Below, one piece after another: positions 1-6,955 of a DNA stretch of 15,986 bases. Source of the DNA: Actinomycetota bacterium. GTDB taxonomy: Bacteria > Actinomycetota > Acidimicrobiia > Spongiisociales > ZC4RG35. The DNA is taken from assembly GCA_027296205.1 (NCBI GenBank), contig JAPUJM010000030.1, positions 1 to 15,986 of the forward strand, given 5' to 3'. The notes under the pieces were generated by a model that searched no databases, had not been told where the DNA came from, and saw nothing but the letters and a program-made list of their open reading frames with translations. The first letter of the stretch is position 1. Each line of letters opens with the position of its first letter. The position numbers were made by a program, and so were the translations under genes.

Positions 1-6
1 ACGCCC

Positions 7-67
7 CTGGCTGCGTCCTCCGCCTTGACGCAGCTACGGCTGCGCCTTCGTTGTGCGTCCTTGCCAG
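7..67. repeat. GC-rich inverted-repeat cluster (REP-like, function unknown)
   Basis: Several complementary arms are nested here. GCTGCGTC (10-17) is the exact reverse complement of GACGCAGC (27-34). The second arm can instead pair with GCTGCG at 39-44, giving CGCAGC-TACG-GCTGCG (29-44), a 6-bp stem closed by a UNCG-type tetraloop. An outer pair CTGGC (7-11)/GCCAG (63-67) encloses both. Short direct repeats CGCCTT (21-26, 43-48) and GCGTCC (13-18, 55-60) are also present. The rest of 1-130 shows no gene; the M20 peptidase gene ends at 131 on the minus strand, so these hairpins lie downstream of its stop. The element could be an interspersed palindromic repeat or a terminator-like structure; there is no T-tract. 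Copies elsewhere in the genome would decide. Confidence 0.5.
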
Positions 68-130
68 AAACGCCGATGCCTGGGCGAGATCAGCACGAAC
101 TTACGACTCAGGACACTAGAACGATCCACG

Positions 131-1657
131 TCATCCACTTCCGCCGGCAGCGGGCCGAGCCACAGCCGTGAAATCCGTGGTCAACAGCGTTGCCCAGAGA
201 TCGATGCCATACCAGAGGTTGGCGACCCGTAGGTTCTCGTCGGGGGCGTGCTGATTGTTGTCGTGGTTGGCAATGGGGAGGATCGCCACCGGAGCGTCGA
301 GGATCTCTTCGAACTGGTAGAGCGGAATCGACCCTCCAAACGTGGGGAGGGCCACGACCTCTTCATTCTCTTCATTGCCGGCGACGCCGCATGCTCCGAG
401 GAGCGTCTCGGCAAGAGGCGAGTCCATCGGGACTCGCGCAGCCCGATAGCCGGGATCACGAGTCAGCCTGGCGAGATAGCGATGACTCCTGCGCTCCTCG
501 CTGGTCGGCTCCCGATCGAGAACCTGATAGGCCGCTGTCACGAGCCGGGCCTCGACGAGGTCGAGCATACGATCCGGAGCGTTTCCTGCGGCGAGACGGA
601 TGTCGACCGAGACATGCGCCTCAGCGGGCACGACATTGCGGGCCTTCTGACCGACGGCAGCCGCGCTCATGCCTCTCACGTTGAAGCTGGGCAGCATGAG
701 ACGGTCCGCATAACGGGCGCCGTCCACCTCTGGACCACCGAATCCGAGCTCAGCCTGGAGCCGATCCTCGACGGGAGGGAGCGCGTCGATGGCAGAGCGG
801 TCGGCGGCTGTGATCGGTGCGGTGTCGTCGTAGAAGCCATCGATCGTCACCATTCCCGATTCGTCTTTGCAACCGGCGATGAATGACGCGAGTTCCATGG
901 CGGGATTCGGAACCCAGTTCCCGTAATGGCCAGAATGCAACTCGCGCTCCGGGCCATAGAAGGTCAGTTCGAAGCCGCAATAACCGCGGACTCCAAAGAC
1001 CACTTGCGGGATCCCGGTCTGATGCACCGGCCCATCACAGAGAAGCCAGGAATCGGCCGTCAGCCGTGAAGCGAGATGCTTCATGTATCGACCCAGGTTC
1101 GGGCTTCCGGACTCCTCTTCTCCCTCGAACAAGAACACGAGATCCACGGACCGCTCGATACCGGCTTCCTTCAGGGCATCGAGGGCCGCGGCCATGGCTG
1201 CGAACGGGGTCTTGTCGTCCGAGGCGCTTCTGGCGTAGATCCGCCATTCGGCATCGATCTCGTCGCCGGGCCCGGGGAAATCCAACACCACGCCCCCTTC
1301 ATGCCATGGGCCGGAGACCAGCGTGGCGGAGTAGGGGCTCGAGGCCCAGTTCGCCGGATCCACCGGCTGGCCGTCGTAGTGGACATAAACGCCCAGCGTC
1401 GCCGTTGGGGTGGTTGTCCGCAGTTCACCGATCACCACAGGACTTGCGCCGGGAAGCTCAACCGTCTCCATCGAAGCTCCCCTCGCCTCGAAGCGCCGGG
1501 CCAACTCGTTCGCATTTCGCCTCAGGTCATCGGTCGAGCCGGTCACGTTGGGGAGTTCCAGGAGGGCAGCAAAGTCACGAAGCACTTCCCAGCCCCGCTC
1601 TTCTCGATGGCGGGCACTGGCAACCAAGCCGGCAACCTGGCTGGTGGTGGGTTTCAT
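131..1657 (-). CDS. M20-family metallopeptidase (dipeptidase/carboxypeptidase type)
   Basis: A 508-residue cytoplasmic-looking protein with no signal peptide. It carries the full di-metal set of M20 peptidases: H93-x-D95 in VYVHYDGQP, the D147-D148 pair in SASDDKTP, the catalytic Glu pair E181-E182 in GEEESGS, D208 in CDGP, and the late His H470 in NNQHAPDENL. The order and spacing fit the CNDP/PepV-like dipeptidase branch, with the lid or dimerisation domain inserted between about residues 210 and 400. It would hydrolyse dipeptides or release C-terminal residues using two Zn or Mn ions; the exact substrate cannot be read from the sequence. The ATG at 1657 is preceded by a G-rich stretch (CGGGGG) close to the start codon. 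It is separated by 108 bp from the ABC permease upstream on the same strand, with a hairpin between, so it is probably transcribed on its own. Stop codon is TGA. Confidence 0.9.
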   Translation of the reverse strand: MKPTTSQVAGLVASARHREERGWEVLRDFAALLELPNVTGSTDDLRRNANELARRFEARGASMETVELPGASPVVIGELRTTTPTATLGVYVHYDGQPVDPANWASSPYSATLVSGPWHEGGVVLDFPGPGDEIDAEWRIYARSASDDKTPFAAMAAALDALKEAGIERSVDLVFLFEGEEESGSPNLGRYMKHLASRLTADSWLLCDGPVHQTGIPQVVFGVRGYCGFELTFYGPERELHSGHYGNWVPNPAMELASFIAGCKDESGMVTIDGFYDDTAPITAADRSAIDALPPVEDRLQAELGFGGPEVDGARYADRLMLPSFNVRGMSAAAVGQKARNVVPAEAHVSVDIRLAAGNAPDRMLDLVEARLVTAAYQVLDREPTSEERRSHRYLARLTRDPGYRAARVPMDSPLAETLLGACGVAGNEENEEVVALPTFGGSIPLYQFEEILDAPVAILPIANHDNNQHAPDENLRVANLWYGIDLWATLLTTDFTAVARPAAGGSG

Positions 1658-1739
1658 GACCCCCGATCGTAGGGGTAGCCAAACAGCGAGACCCCGCCGG
1701 TCGATGCCGGGAAAGACGTAGTCAACACTCTTGCCGCGG

Positions 1740-1757
1740 CGGGCGCATCAGCGCCCG
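1740..1757 (-). terminator. Hairpin downstream of the ABC permease gene
   Basis: CGGGCGC-ATCA-GCGCCCG is a perfect 7-bp stem with a 4-nt loop, starting 8 nt beyond the permease stop codon in the direction of transcription. It is GC-rich enough for termination, but the sequence after it is GC-rich with no T-tract, so it is a non-canonical terminator candidate or an mRNA-stabilising hairpin. Confidence 0.5.
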
Positions 1758-1765
1758 GTCGAGAC

Positions 1766-4312
1766 CTATTCGTGGGCGATGGCGTCGAGCACGTTCAGTT
1801 TGGCAGCGCGCCGCGCCGGCAAGATCGCTGCAATGACCCCCAGAAAGCCGATCAACGCCACTCCCACGACGAGCCACAGCCATGGAATGACGAACTGGCT
1901 GAATCCCTGATCGCGCAAGGCAAGAAGGAGGGCCCAGGCCAGAAAGATCCCAAGCGCCACGCCCAGAATCGCTCCGTACGCTGCAATAACCCCTGACTCG
2001 AGCCGGATCATCCGTCGGACCCCTCGCCGGGTCAGACCTATGGCGCGGAGAAGACCGATCTCGCGCGTCCGCTCGAAGATCGATAACGTGATTGTGTTGG
2101 CAACACCGATCAGGGCTATCAACAGCGCCATCGCGAGCAGCCCGAAGATCAAGCCAAGAACCTGGAAAGTCTGTGTCTCCAGATCTGATTTCAGCTCTTC
2201 CTGGTCGGCAACCTTGACCGTCGGGTACAGCTCTGCGATCGGGGCGATGGCGGCTTTACCGGTGTCCAAACTGACACCCTCCGCCAGCTTGATGTACACC
2301 TGGCTATCCAGCTGCTCGGCGTAATTCGCCTCATACGCTTCCAGCGAGATGAAGACCCCGTTGGCGCCAGGCGACTCATACAGCCCCTGCAGCTCTAGTC
2401 TCTGGACGCCTGTCTGAAGGAACTCGAACTCGACCGATTCACCAAGCGCCCATTCGTTGTTCTCCGCCGTCGCGAAGTCGACGGCGAACCCGATAGTGCC
2501 CAAGCCGGCTACCTGTCCTTCTACCCGATCGAACACGATCAGGTTGGTGAACGAGTCATCGCCGGCGGCGATGAACTCGACACTCTCGTTGACACGGGCG
2601 ATGTTCTGTCGAAACCGGCCAAGCTCGGAGACTTCGGGTATCAGCTCGACGTCGTCGGCGAAGGCGGTCGTGAATCCCTGGCCGCTGAACGCGTTCTGAG
2701 GTTGAGCTATCAGCTCGGCTGTGATTCCCGTATCGAATATCTCATCGATGGTCCCTTGAATGGAGGCCGCGAAGACCGCGGCAATTGACATGAGTGCCAC
2801 TCCGATCATCAGGGCTGCAGCAGTGGCCGCCGTTCGTCTCGGACTTCGAGCGGAGTTCTCCTGGGCCAGTCGGCCGGTGATGTTCGAAAGGGGGACAAAC
2901 GGGGCCGCCAGCCATCTCGTGAGGAACGGTGCGGCGAGGGGACTCAGGGTGGTGACACCGAGAACTGTCAGGAGCGACGCCAGTCCCACGGTGGCGATCA
3001 CCGGCAGTCCTGGCAGGCTGACATCGGCAAACAAGCCTAGAAACAGCAAGCCGACTCCCAGGGCTAGAAGCGCCGTTCCCCAAAAGGCGCGTTTTGCAAA
3101 CGAACCACGTCGGCCCGGCATGTCGATACGCATTGCTTCAACGGGGGCGACTCGACTGGCGCGTCGCGCCGGGATGAACGCCGAGACCAATGTGACGACC
3201 GTTCCGACGAGGATCGCTATTACGACCGTTTGCACTGAAAGTTGCAGCGAGGTCGACGGCAGGGTCAAGCCGGCGACTTCCAACAGCGACCTGAGGCCAA
3301 TCGCCAGCAGCAGGCCAAGGCCAACCCCGATCACTGAAGCCACCAAGCCAACAATCAAGGATTCGACCATGACCATTCGGGTCACTTGCCGAGCGGTGGC
3401 GCCCAGGGCCCTGAGGAGTGCGAGCTCACGGGTTCGCTGTACGACGATGATCCGGAAGGTGTTGGAGATGATGAAGGTCGACACGAACAAGGCAATGAAG
3501 GCAAAAACCTGAAGGAAGGTGGTGAGGAATCCGATCTGATCGTTGACCTGACGGGCCTGTTCCTCTGCGGCGCTCTGACCGGACGTGACCACGACACCGG
3601 CAGGGACCACCTCCTGCACCGCAGTAATCACATCTGCGACATCCGCCTCCGACGTGACTGTGGTCTGAATACTGTCGACCTGCCCTTCAGCGTTGAAAAA
3701 CACCTGGGCGGTGACAGTGTCGAACAGCGCGAAAGTCGCTCCTCCGATGCTGGTCTCACCCCCGAATCCGACGACGCCGATCAACGTGAACTCGCGGCGG
3801 TCGTCCGCTGACAGAATCAACAAGGTGTCGCCGAGCGCCAGGTCTTCGCCCTCGAAAGTGCTGCCGTCGACGGCGACTTCGGTCGGGCCGGTAGGGCGGG
3901 CCCCGGAAATGAGATCGAACCCGGTATCGGCGCGCACATCCGGCCAATTAGCTCCGAAGCTGGGAGCGCCGCCGGAACCGGCTTGCTCGCCGTCAGGTCC
4001 GATGATTACCGCAAAACCGCCCACAGATCCCCATGCCTCTTCGACACCGCCGACGCGCTGAACATCTTCGATTACGGAGTCCGCCATCCGGACTGTGTCG
4101 CCGGCGAACGAGAGCTCGGAGTCGAACTCGGGCTGGACGTTGATGTCTACTCCGGCAAAGGCATTGGCAAAGAGATTCTCGAATGCCTTCGCCGTGGTGT
4201 CTCCGTAGATGAACGTTCCTGCGATGAATGCCACGCCGAACGCAATCGAGATGAAGGTGTTGAGCAATCGTCTCTTGTTGGCGAGGATGGTTTTCCAGGT
4301 CGTTCGATACAC
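1766..4312 (-). CDS. ABC transporter permease with two FtsX domains (MacB/LolCE-like)
   Basis: An 848-residue inner-membrane protein built as a duplicated FtsX unit. One hydrophobic helix lies at about 17-37, followed by an extracytoplasmic domain (about 38-260). The first FtsX core has helices near 264-286, 315-340 and 361-381, with the ATPase-contact segment RTRELALLRALGAT (293-306). Two further helices lie at 408-428 and 437-460, and another at about 497-517. A second extracytoplasmic domain (about 520-715) precedes the last FtsX core, which has the parallel segment RTREIGLLRAIGL. This architecture is known for exporters and lipoprotein or lipid mobilising systems that work mechanically on substrates outside the membrane. 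The GTG start (4312) lies 4 nt after the ATPase stop, with GGGAG at good ribosome-binding distance inside the ATPase gene, so the two are one operon. Substrate is unknown. Confidence 0.93.
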   Translation of the reverse strand: MYRTTWKTILANKRRLLNTFISIAFGVAFIAGTFIYGDTTAKAFENLFANAFAGVDINVQPEFDSELSFAGDTVRMADSVIEDVQRVGGVEEAWGSVGGFAVIIGPDGEQAGSGGAPSFGANWPDVRADTGFDLISGARPTGPTEVAVDGSTFEGEDLALGDTLLILSADDRREFTLIGVVGFGGETSIGGATFALFDTVTAQVFFNAEGQVDSIQTTVTSEADVADVITAVQEVVPAGVVVTSGQSAAEEQARQVNDQIGFLTTFLQVFAFIALFVSTFIISNTFRIIVVQRTRELALLRALGATARQVTRMVMVESLIVGLVASVIGVGLGLLLAIGLRSLLEVAGLTLPSTSLQLSVQTVVIAILVGTVVTLVSAFIPARRASRVAPVEAMRIDMPGRRGSFAKRAFWGTALLALGVGLLFLGLFADVSLPGLPVIATVGLASLLTVLGVTTLSPLAAPFLTRWLAAPFVPLSNITGRLAQENSARSPRRTAATAAALMIGVALMSIAAVFAASIQGTIDEIFDTGITAELIAQPQNAFSGQGFTTAFADDVELIPEVSELGRFRQNIARVNESVEFIAAGDDSFTNLIVFDRVEGQVAGLGTIGFAVDFATAENNEWALGESVEFEFLQTGVQRLELQGLYESPGANGVFISLEAYEANYAEQLDSQVYIKLAEGVSLDTGKAAIAPIAELYPTVKVADQEELKSDLETQTFQVLGLIFGLLAMALLIALIGVANTITLSIFERTREIGLLRAIGLTRRGVRRMIRLESGVIAAYGAILGVALGIFLAWALLLALRDQGFSQFVIPWLWLVVGVALIGFLGVIAAILPARRAAKLNVLDAIAHE

Positions 4313-4316
4313 CGGT

Positions 4317-5069
4317 TCAGACTCCCAGCAGCTTCATCCGATCGAGGATTCGTTCTGCCGTCGGGTCAGCCATCTCGTCGACCACCCTCCCGTCCTCCAG
4401 GAAGACAATCCGATCGGAGTAGCTGGCGGCTATCGGATCGTGGGTGACCATCACGATCGTTTGACCGAACTCGGAGACAGCCAGACGCATGAACTCCAGT
4501 AATTCGGCGCCCGCCTTGGAGTCGAGGTTGCCGCTCGGCTCGTCTGCGAACACGATCTTGGGTCGCGAGGCCAGGGCCCGAGCCGCCGCCACGCGTTGCT
4601 GCTCGCCGCCGGATAATTGGGCGGGACGGTGGGTCAGCCTGTCCCCGATGCCGACGGTGGACACAACCTGGTCCAGCCAATCGCGATCCGGCGTGACACC
4701 TGAGATCAATTGTGGGAGGACGATGTTTTCCTCTGCGGTCAGGGTCGGGATCAGGTTGTAAGCCTGAAAGATGAATCCGATCTGCTCCCTGCGTAGAAGG
4801 GTCAACTCGCGGTCCGACAGACCATCGAGGAGCTGTTCGCCGATGTAGACGACACCCTGGGTAAGTGTGTCCAGACCGGCCAGACAGTGCAGCAATGTTG
4901 ACTTGCCAGAACCGCTCGGGCCCATGATCGCGGTGAACTTGCCCGATTCGAAGCCTTCGGTGACGCCGTCCAGCGCGGTGATCCGGGCCGTTCCTTCGCC
5001 GTAGAGCTTCGATCCGTTCTCGATCCGTGCCGCATCGGACCCATTGGCCGCTCGTATATCGTTAGTCAT
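4317..5069 (-). CDS. ABC transporter ATP-binding protein (LolD/MacB-type ATPase)
   Basis: The ATPase partner of the FtsX permease immediately downstream. All nucleotide-binding motifs are present (numbered from the ATG at 5069, 250 residues): Walker A GPSGSGKST (50-58), Q-loop Q102, signature LSGGEQQR (152-159), Walker B IVFADEP (172-178) and the switch His H210 in VTHD. The segment FQAYNLIPTLTAEENI is typical of the LolD/MacB/FtsE branch that pairs with FtsX-type permeases. The frame stays open to a TTG at 5096, but I prefer the ATG at 5069: AGGGGA sits just upstream of it, and the longer start would begin almost against the palindrome at 5099-5118. Stop is TGA, 4 nt before the permease GTG. 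It powers export or extraction of an unknown extracytoplasmic substrate. Confidence 0.93.
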   Translation of the reverse strand: MTNDIRAANGSDAARIENGSKLYGEGTARITALDGVTEGFESGKFTAIMGPSGSGKSTLLHCLAGLDTLTQGVVYIGEQLLDGLSDRELTLLRREQIGFIFQAYNLIPTLTAEENIVLPQLISGVTPDRDWLDQVVSTVGIGDRLTHRPAQLSGGEQQRVAAARALASRPKIVFADEPSGNLDSKAGAELLEFMRLAVSEFGQTIVMVTHDPIAASYSDRIVFLEDGRVVDEMADPTAERILDRMKLLGV

Positions 5070-5098
5070 GGATCCCCTGGCTCGGATAGCTGGCAAAT

Positions 5099-5118
5099 CA
5101 CCGGACAGCTGTCCGGTG
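5099..5118. promoter_or_regulatory. 20-bp perfect palindrome, candidate operator of the ABC operon
   Basis: CACCGGACAGCTGTCCGGTG is identical to its own reverse complement over all 20 bases. It lies 29 bp upstream of the ATPase ATG and 8 bp beyond a possible -10 box on the minus strand, so a bound dimeric repressor (for example TetR-like) would sit on the transcription start. No regulator gene lies in the window. As RNA it could also form an 8-bp hairpin and end mobA transcription, but only AUUUG follows it, so the operator reading is favoured. Confidence 0.6.
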
Positions 5119-5126
5119 GAGGGGGC

Positions 5127-5154
5127 ATGTTATCGCTCCCGCCTGTGGAGCCAA
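5127..5154 (-). promoter_or_regulatory. Possible sigma70-type promoter for the ABC operon
   Basis: On the minus strand TTGGCT (5149-5154) and TAACAT (5127-5132) are separated by 16 bp; each matches the -35/-10 consensus at 4 of 6 bases. It sits in the mobA-ABC gap directly before the palindrome. The matches are modest, and position is the main argument. Confidence 0.35.
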
Positions 5155-5196
5155 ACGTCGGGGAGCCTTTTCGGATGTGCTTGCCGGCGGGCTCGA

Positions 5197-5769
5197 CTAC
5201 CGGTCCTGGTATCTCCCCAGCGCCTCTCCAAGTGAGTCTTGGCTGTCAACCGAAAACCAGCTCCGACCGTCGTCGCCCCATGAGCCCCACACATCGGGAG
5301 GGATCGCATCGAACGACACCCGATCGAGAAGACTCTGAATCGACCCACCCAACTCGGCCTCTTCGGCGGCGAGGGGAGCGATCCTCCTGGGATACACGGC
5401 ACAGGTGACTTGACGGGTTCCGTGAAAATCCACCGGAACCACCGGAATATCGCTGGCCCGGTCGAGCATCTTGCGAAGGGTCTCGTGTCTGACGAAGGGA
5501 TGGTCGACCGCGACGACGAGGACGTGGTCGGTGTCGGTTCGGTTGAGGGCCGTGGCTAATCCGGCAAGCGGCCCATGAGCATGAATGGAGTCTGGCCAGG
5601 CTTCCCACCCGTCTCGATCGGGCCCGAGCAGGACGGTTCGGTCGGTAACCGACCTCAGTGCCGCGCCAACCATTTCGAGCATCGTCCGGTCGCGAACGAG
5701 GACATCTGCCTTGTCCTGCCCCATGCGAGTGCTCATTCCGCCGGAGAGGACGGCCCCGAGTGCTGTCAT
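5197..5769 (-). CDS. mobA: Molybdenum cofactor guanylyltransferase (MobA-like)
   Basis: A 190-residue cytoplasmic nucleotidyltransferase, about the normal length for MobA (roughly 190-200). The N-terminus carries the family signature LSGGMSTRMGQDK (8-20), which binds the guanine nucleotide. GPLAGL (66-71) and VDHPF (88-92) follow at the expected distances; the Asp there helps bind Mg. MobA transfers GMP from GTP to molybdopterin to make the guanine dinucleotide cofactor used by DMSO-reductase-family enzymes, including formate dehydrogenases. The near-terminal FSVDSQDSL stands where many members read N-x-N-T-P-E-D-L, so it is divergent there. No other molybdenum cofactor gene or molybdoenzyme is in the window, so a related sugar-phosphate or MocA-like nucleotidyltransferase is a weaker alternative. 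No clear Shine-Dalgarno precedes the ATG. Stop is TAG. Confidence 0.8.
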   Translation of the reverse strand: MTALGAVLSGGMSTRMGQDKADVLVRDRTMLEMVGAALRSVTDRTVLLGPDRDGWEAWPDSIHAHGPLAGLATALNRTDTDHVLVVAVDHPFVRHETLRKMLDRASDIPVVPVDFHGTRQVTCAVYPRRIAPLAAEEAELGGSIQSLLDRVSFDAIPPDVWGSWGDDGRSWFSVDSQDSLGEALGRYQDR

Positions 5770-5782
5770 CGGGCCAGGCTAG

Positions 5783-5816
5783 ATGGTGACCACCATGAGG
5801 CGTTTCACGAACCTCA
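5783..5816. repeat. Adjacent inverted repeats between the redoxin gene and mobA
   Basis: ATGGTG (5783-5788) and CACCAT (5791-5796) are perfect arms with a 2-nt centre, 14 nt upstream of the mobA ATG. Next to it, TGAGG (5796-5800) pairs with CCTCA (5812-5816), with an inner CGT/ACG stem and a 2-nt bulge. The first could be an operator for mobA and the second a weak terminator of the redoxin gene; no T-tract follows. Confidence 0.35.
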
Positions 5817-5861
5817 GCGAACAACTGTGTCGCGGTTTCCGAGCCGATTGCTGGAGGGGGA

Positions 5862-6899
5862 CTACTCGACCGGCAACGGCAGGTAGTAGCTGTGACCGAG
5901 CGCCAGCCAGTCGTTGACCATTTCGACGAACTCCGGTCCAAACGGATCGGAGCCCCTCAAGGGCATTGCGCCGCGTCGGATCATGAAATCGTCCGGTGCC
6001 AGCTCCCCACCGATCTGAAACTGATGTTGGGCGGCATCCTGGCGCCCCGCTTGGTGCAGCCACCAGCCCAGCCCAAAATGAGCGCGGGCGGCCCGGGACA
6101 TATCCGACAACGGGGCCACCCTTCGGCGTACCTCGTCCTCGGACGGTGGCGGCAACCGACCTAGCACCCAGCTGCGCAGGAGGGCCATCTGCTCCTCGGT
6201 TGAGACATTGGCGTATCTGCCACCCTTCTCGGTGGTGAAGGCCACGTCGTTGGGCCGGCTGATCTGTCCTGTCTCGTCGATCCACACCACGGTCGGAACG
6301 TTCACCATGTTGTAGAGCTCGCCGAGGCGATGGTGCTCGTCGATCAGGCTGGGATGGGTGGGGTTGGCGCGCTCGATCCAGGAACGGGCATCGTCGGCTC
6401 GGTCAACCGCGACGGTGATCACCACCAATCCCTCGCTTTGGAGCTCCTGGTAAATGGACTGCCACCCGGGCAAGTCGTAGCGACAACCTCACCATGACGC
6501 CCACGCAGCCAGTAGAACCTTCGACCCGCGATGCTCGGACAACGAGTGGAATCGGCCTTCGAGATCGGGGAGGGTGAAGTCGGGAGCCTCCAGCGTCTTG
6601 ACGGTGTGGTCGAACAGTTCCATCGCCGGCCCGATGTAGGCGACGCCCTCCTCCGGGGAGTGGGCGAGGGGTCGCCCCAGCAGATCGGCCAGACCTTGCA
6701 AATTCATCTGCCTGTCGTTGATCAGACCAGGTCGGTCGGCGACCGGGATACAGGTGGCGTCACGGCATAGACCTTCCGGCTTCAATTCCCAGCCGAGTGC
6801 CGCTTCCACGCCGGCGGCATCGATCCACACGCCGGACTCGTCAATCGTGGCCTCGACCTCGGTCGGCTGGCCGACATCGAGAAGCACGAGTGATGCCAT
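5862..6899 (-). CDS. Redoxin/TlpA-like selenoprotein, TGA read as selenocysteine (U137)
   Basis: Read through an in-frame TGA at 6489-6491, this is one 345-residue protein. Residues 1-100 form a domain I do not recognise, with a C45-x4-C50 pair. Residues 104-245 are an AhpC-TSA/TlpA-type thioredoxin fold: APDFTLPDLEGRFHSL, the strand KVLLAAWASW, then U137-G138-C139-R-Y-D-L-P and the cis-Pro loop VNVP (P202). Residues 253-345 are helical and TPR-like (HFGLGWWLHQAGRQDAAQHQF). The TGA replaces exactly the attacking Cys of W-x-x-W-C. A SECIS-like hairpin follows it. TGA is a true stop in at least seven neighbouring genes, so the code is not reassigned, and both halves are well conserved, so a pseudogene is unlikely. 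The ATG at 6899 has AGGA 7 nt upstream. No signal peptide is visible, so it is probably a cytoplasmic thiol or peroxide reductase. A standard caller would split it at the TGA. Confidence 0.85.
6457..6476 (-). promoter_or_regulatory. Putative bacterial SECIS element
   Basis: Numbering from the U of UGA as 1, GAC (16-18) pairs with GUC (33-35), U19 is a single bulge, UGCC (20-23) pairs with GGCA (29-32), and the apical loop is CGGGU (24-28). In E. coli fdhF the key bulged U is at 17 and the loop G and U at 23 and 24. The layout here is the same, shifted by 2-4 nt. SelB would bind this loop to deliver Sec-tRNA. Confidence 0.72.
6489..6491 (-). other. Recoded UGA codon (selenocysteine 137)
   Basis: The codons run TCA-TGG-TGA-GGT-TGT-CGC, that is S-W-U-G-C-R. 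The TGA occupies the peroxidatic or nucleophilic Cys position of the thioredoxin fold, and the open frame continues for 208 residues after it. Confidence 0.82.
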
Positions 6900-6955
6900 T
6901 ACCCGATCCTACGTGACGCACCTGGGGTGTCGGTGCTCGGAGGCGACTCCGCCGG

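Noticed and set aside
2760..3512. 250-codon plus-strand frame antisense to the ABC permease
   Set aside because: Composition is typical of a shadow frame (Arg/Ala/Thr-rich) and the permease on the other strand is certain.
6489..6491. TGA reassigned to Trp or Gly across the genome
   Set aside because: TGA ends at least seven neighbouring genes at the expected family lengths, and Trp is encoded by TGG throughout.
5862..6899. Reading the redoxin as a pseudogene or as two separate genes
   Set aside because: The halves are in one frame, neither alone makes a complete thioredoxin fold, the TGA sits exactly on the catalytic Cys position, and a SECIS-like hairpin follows.
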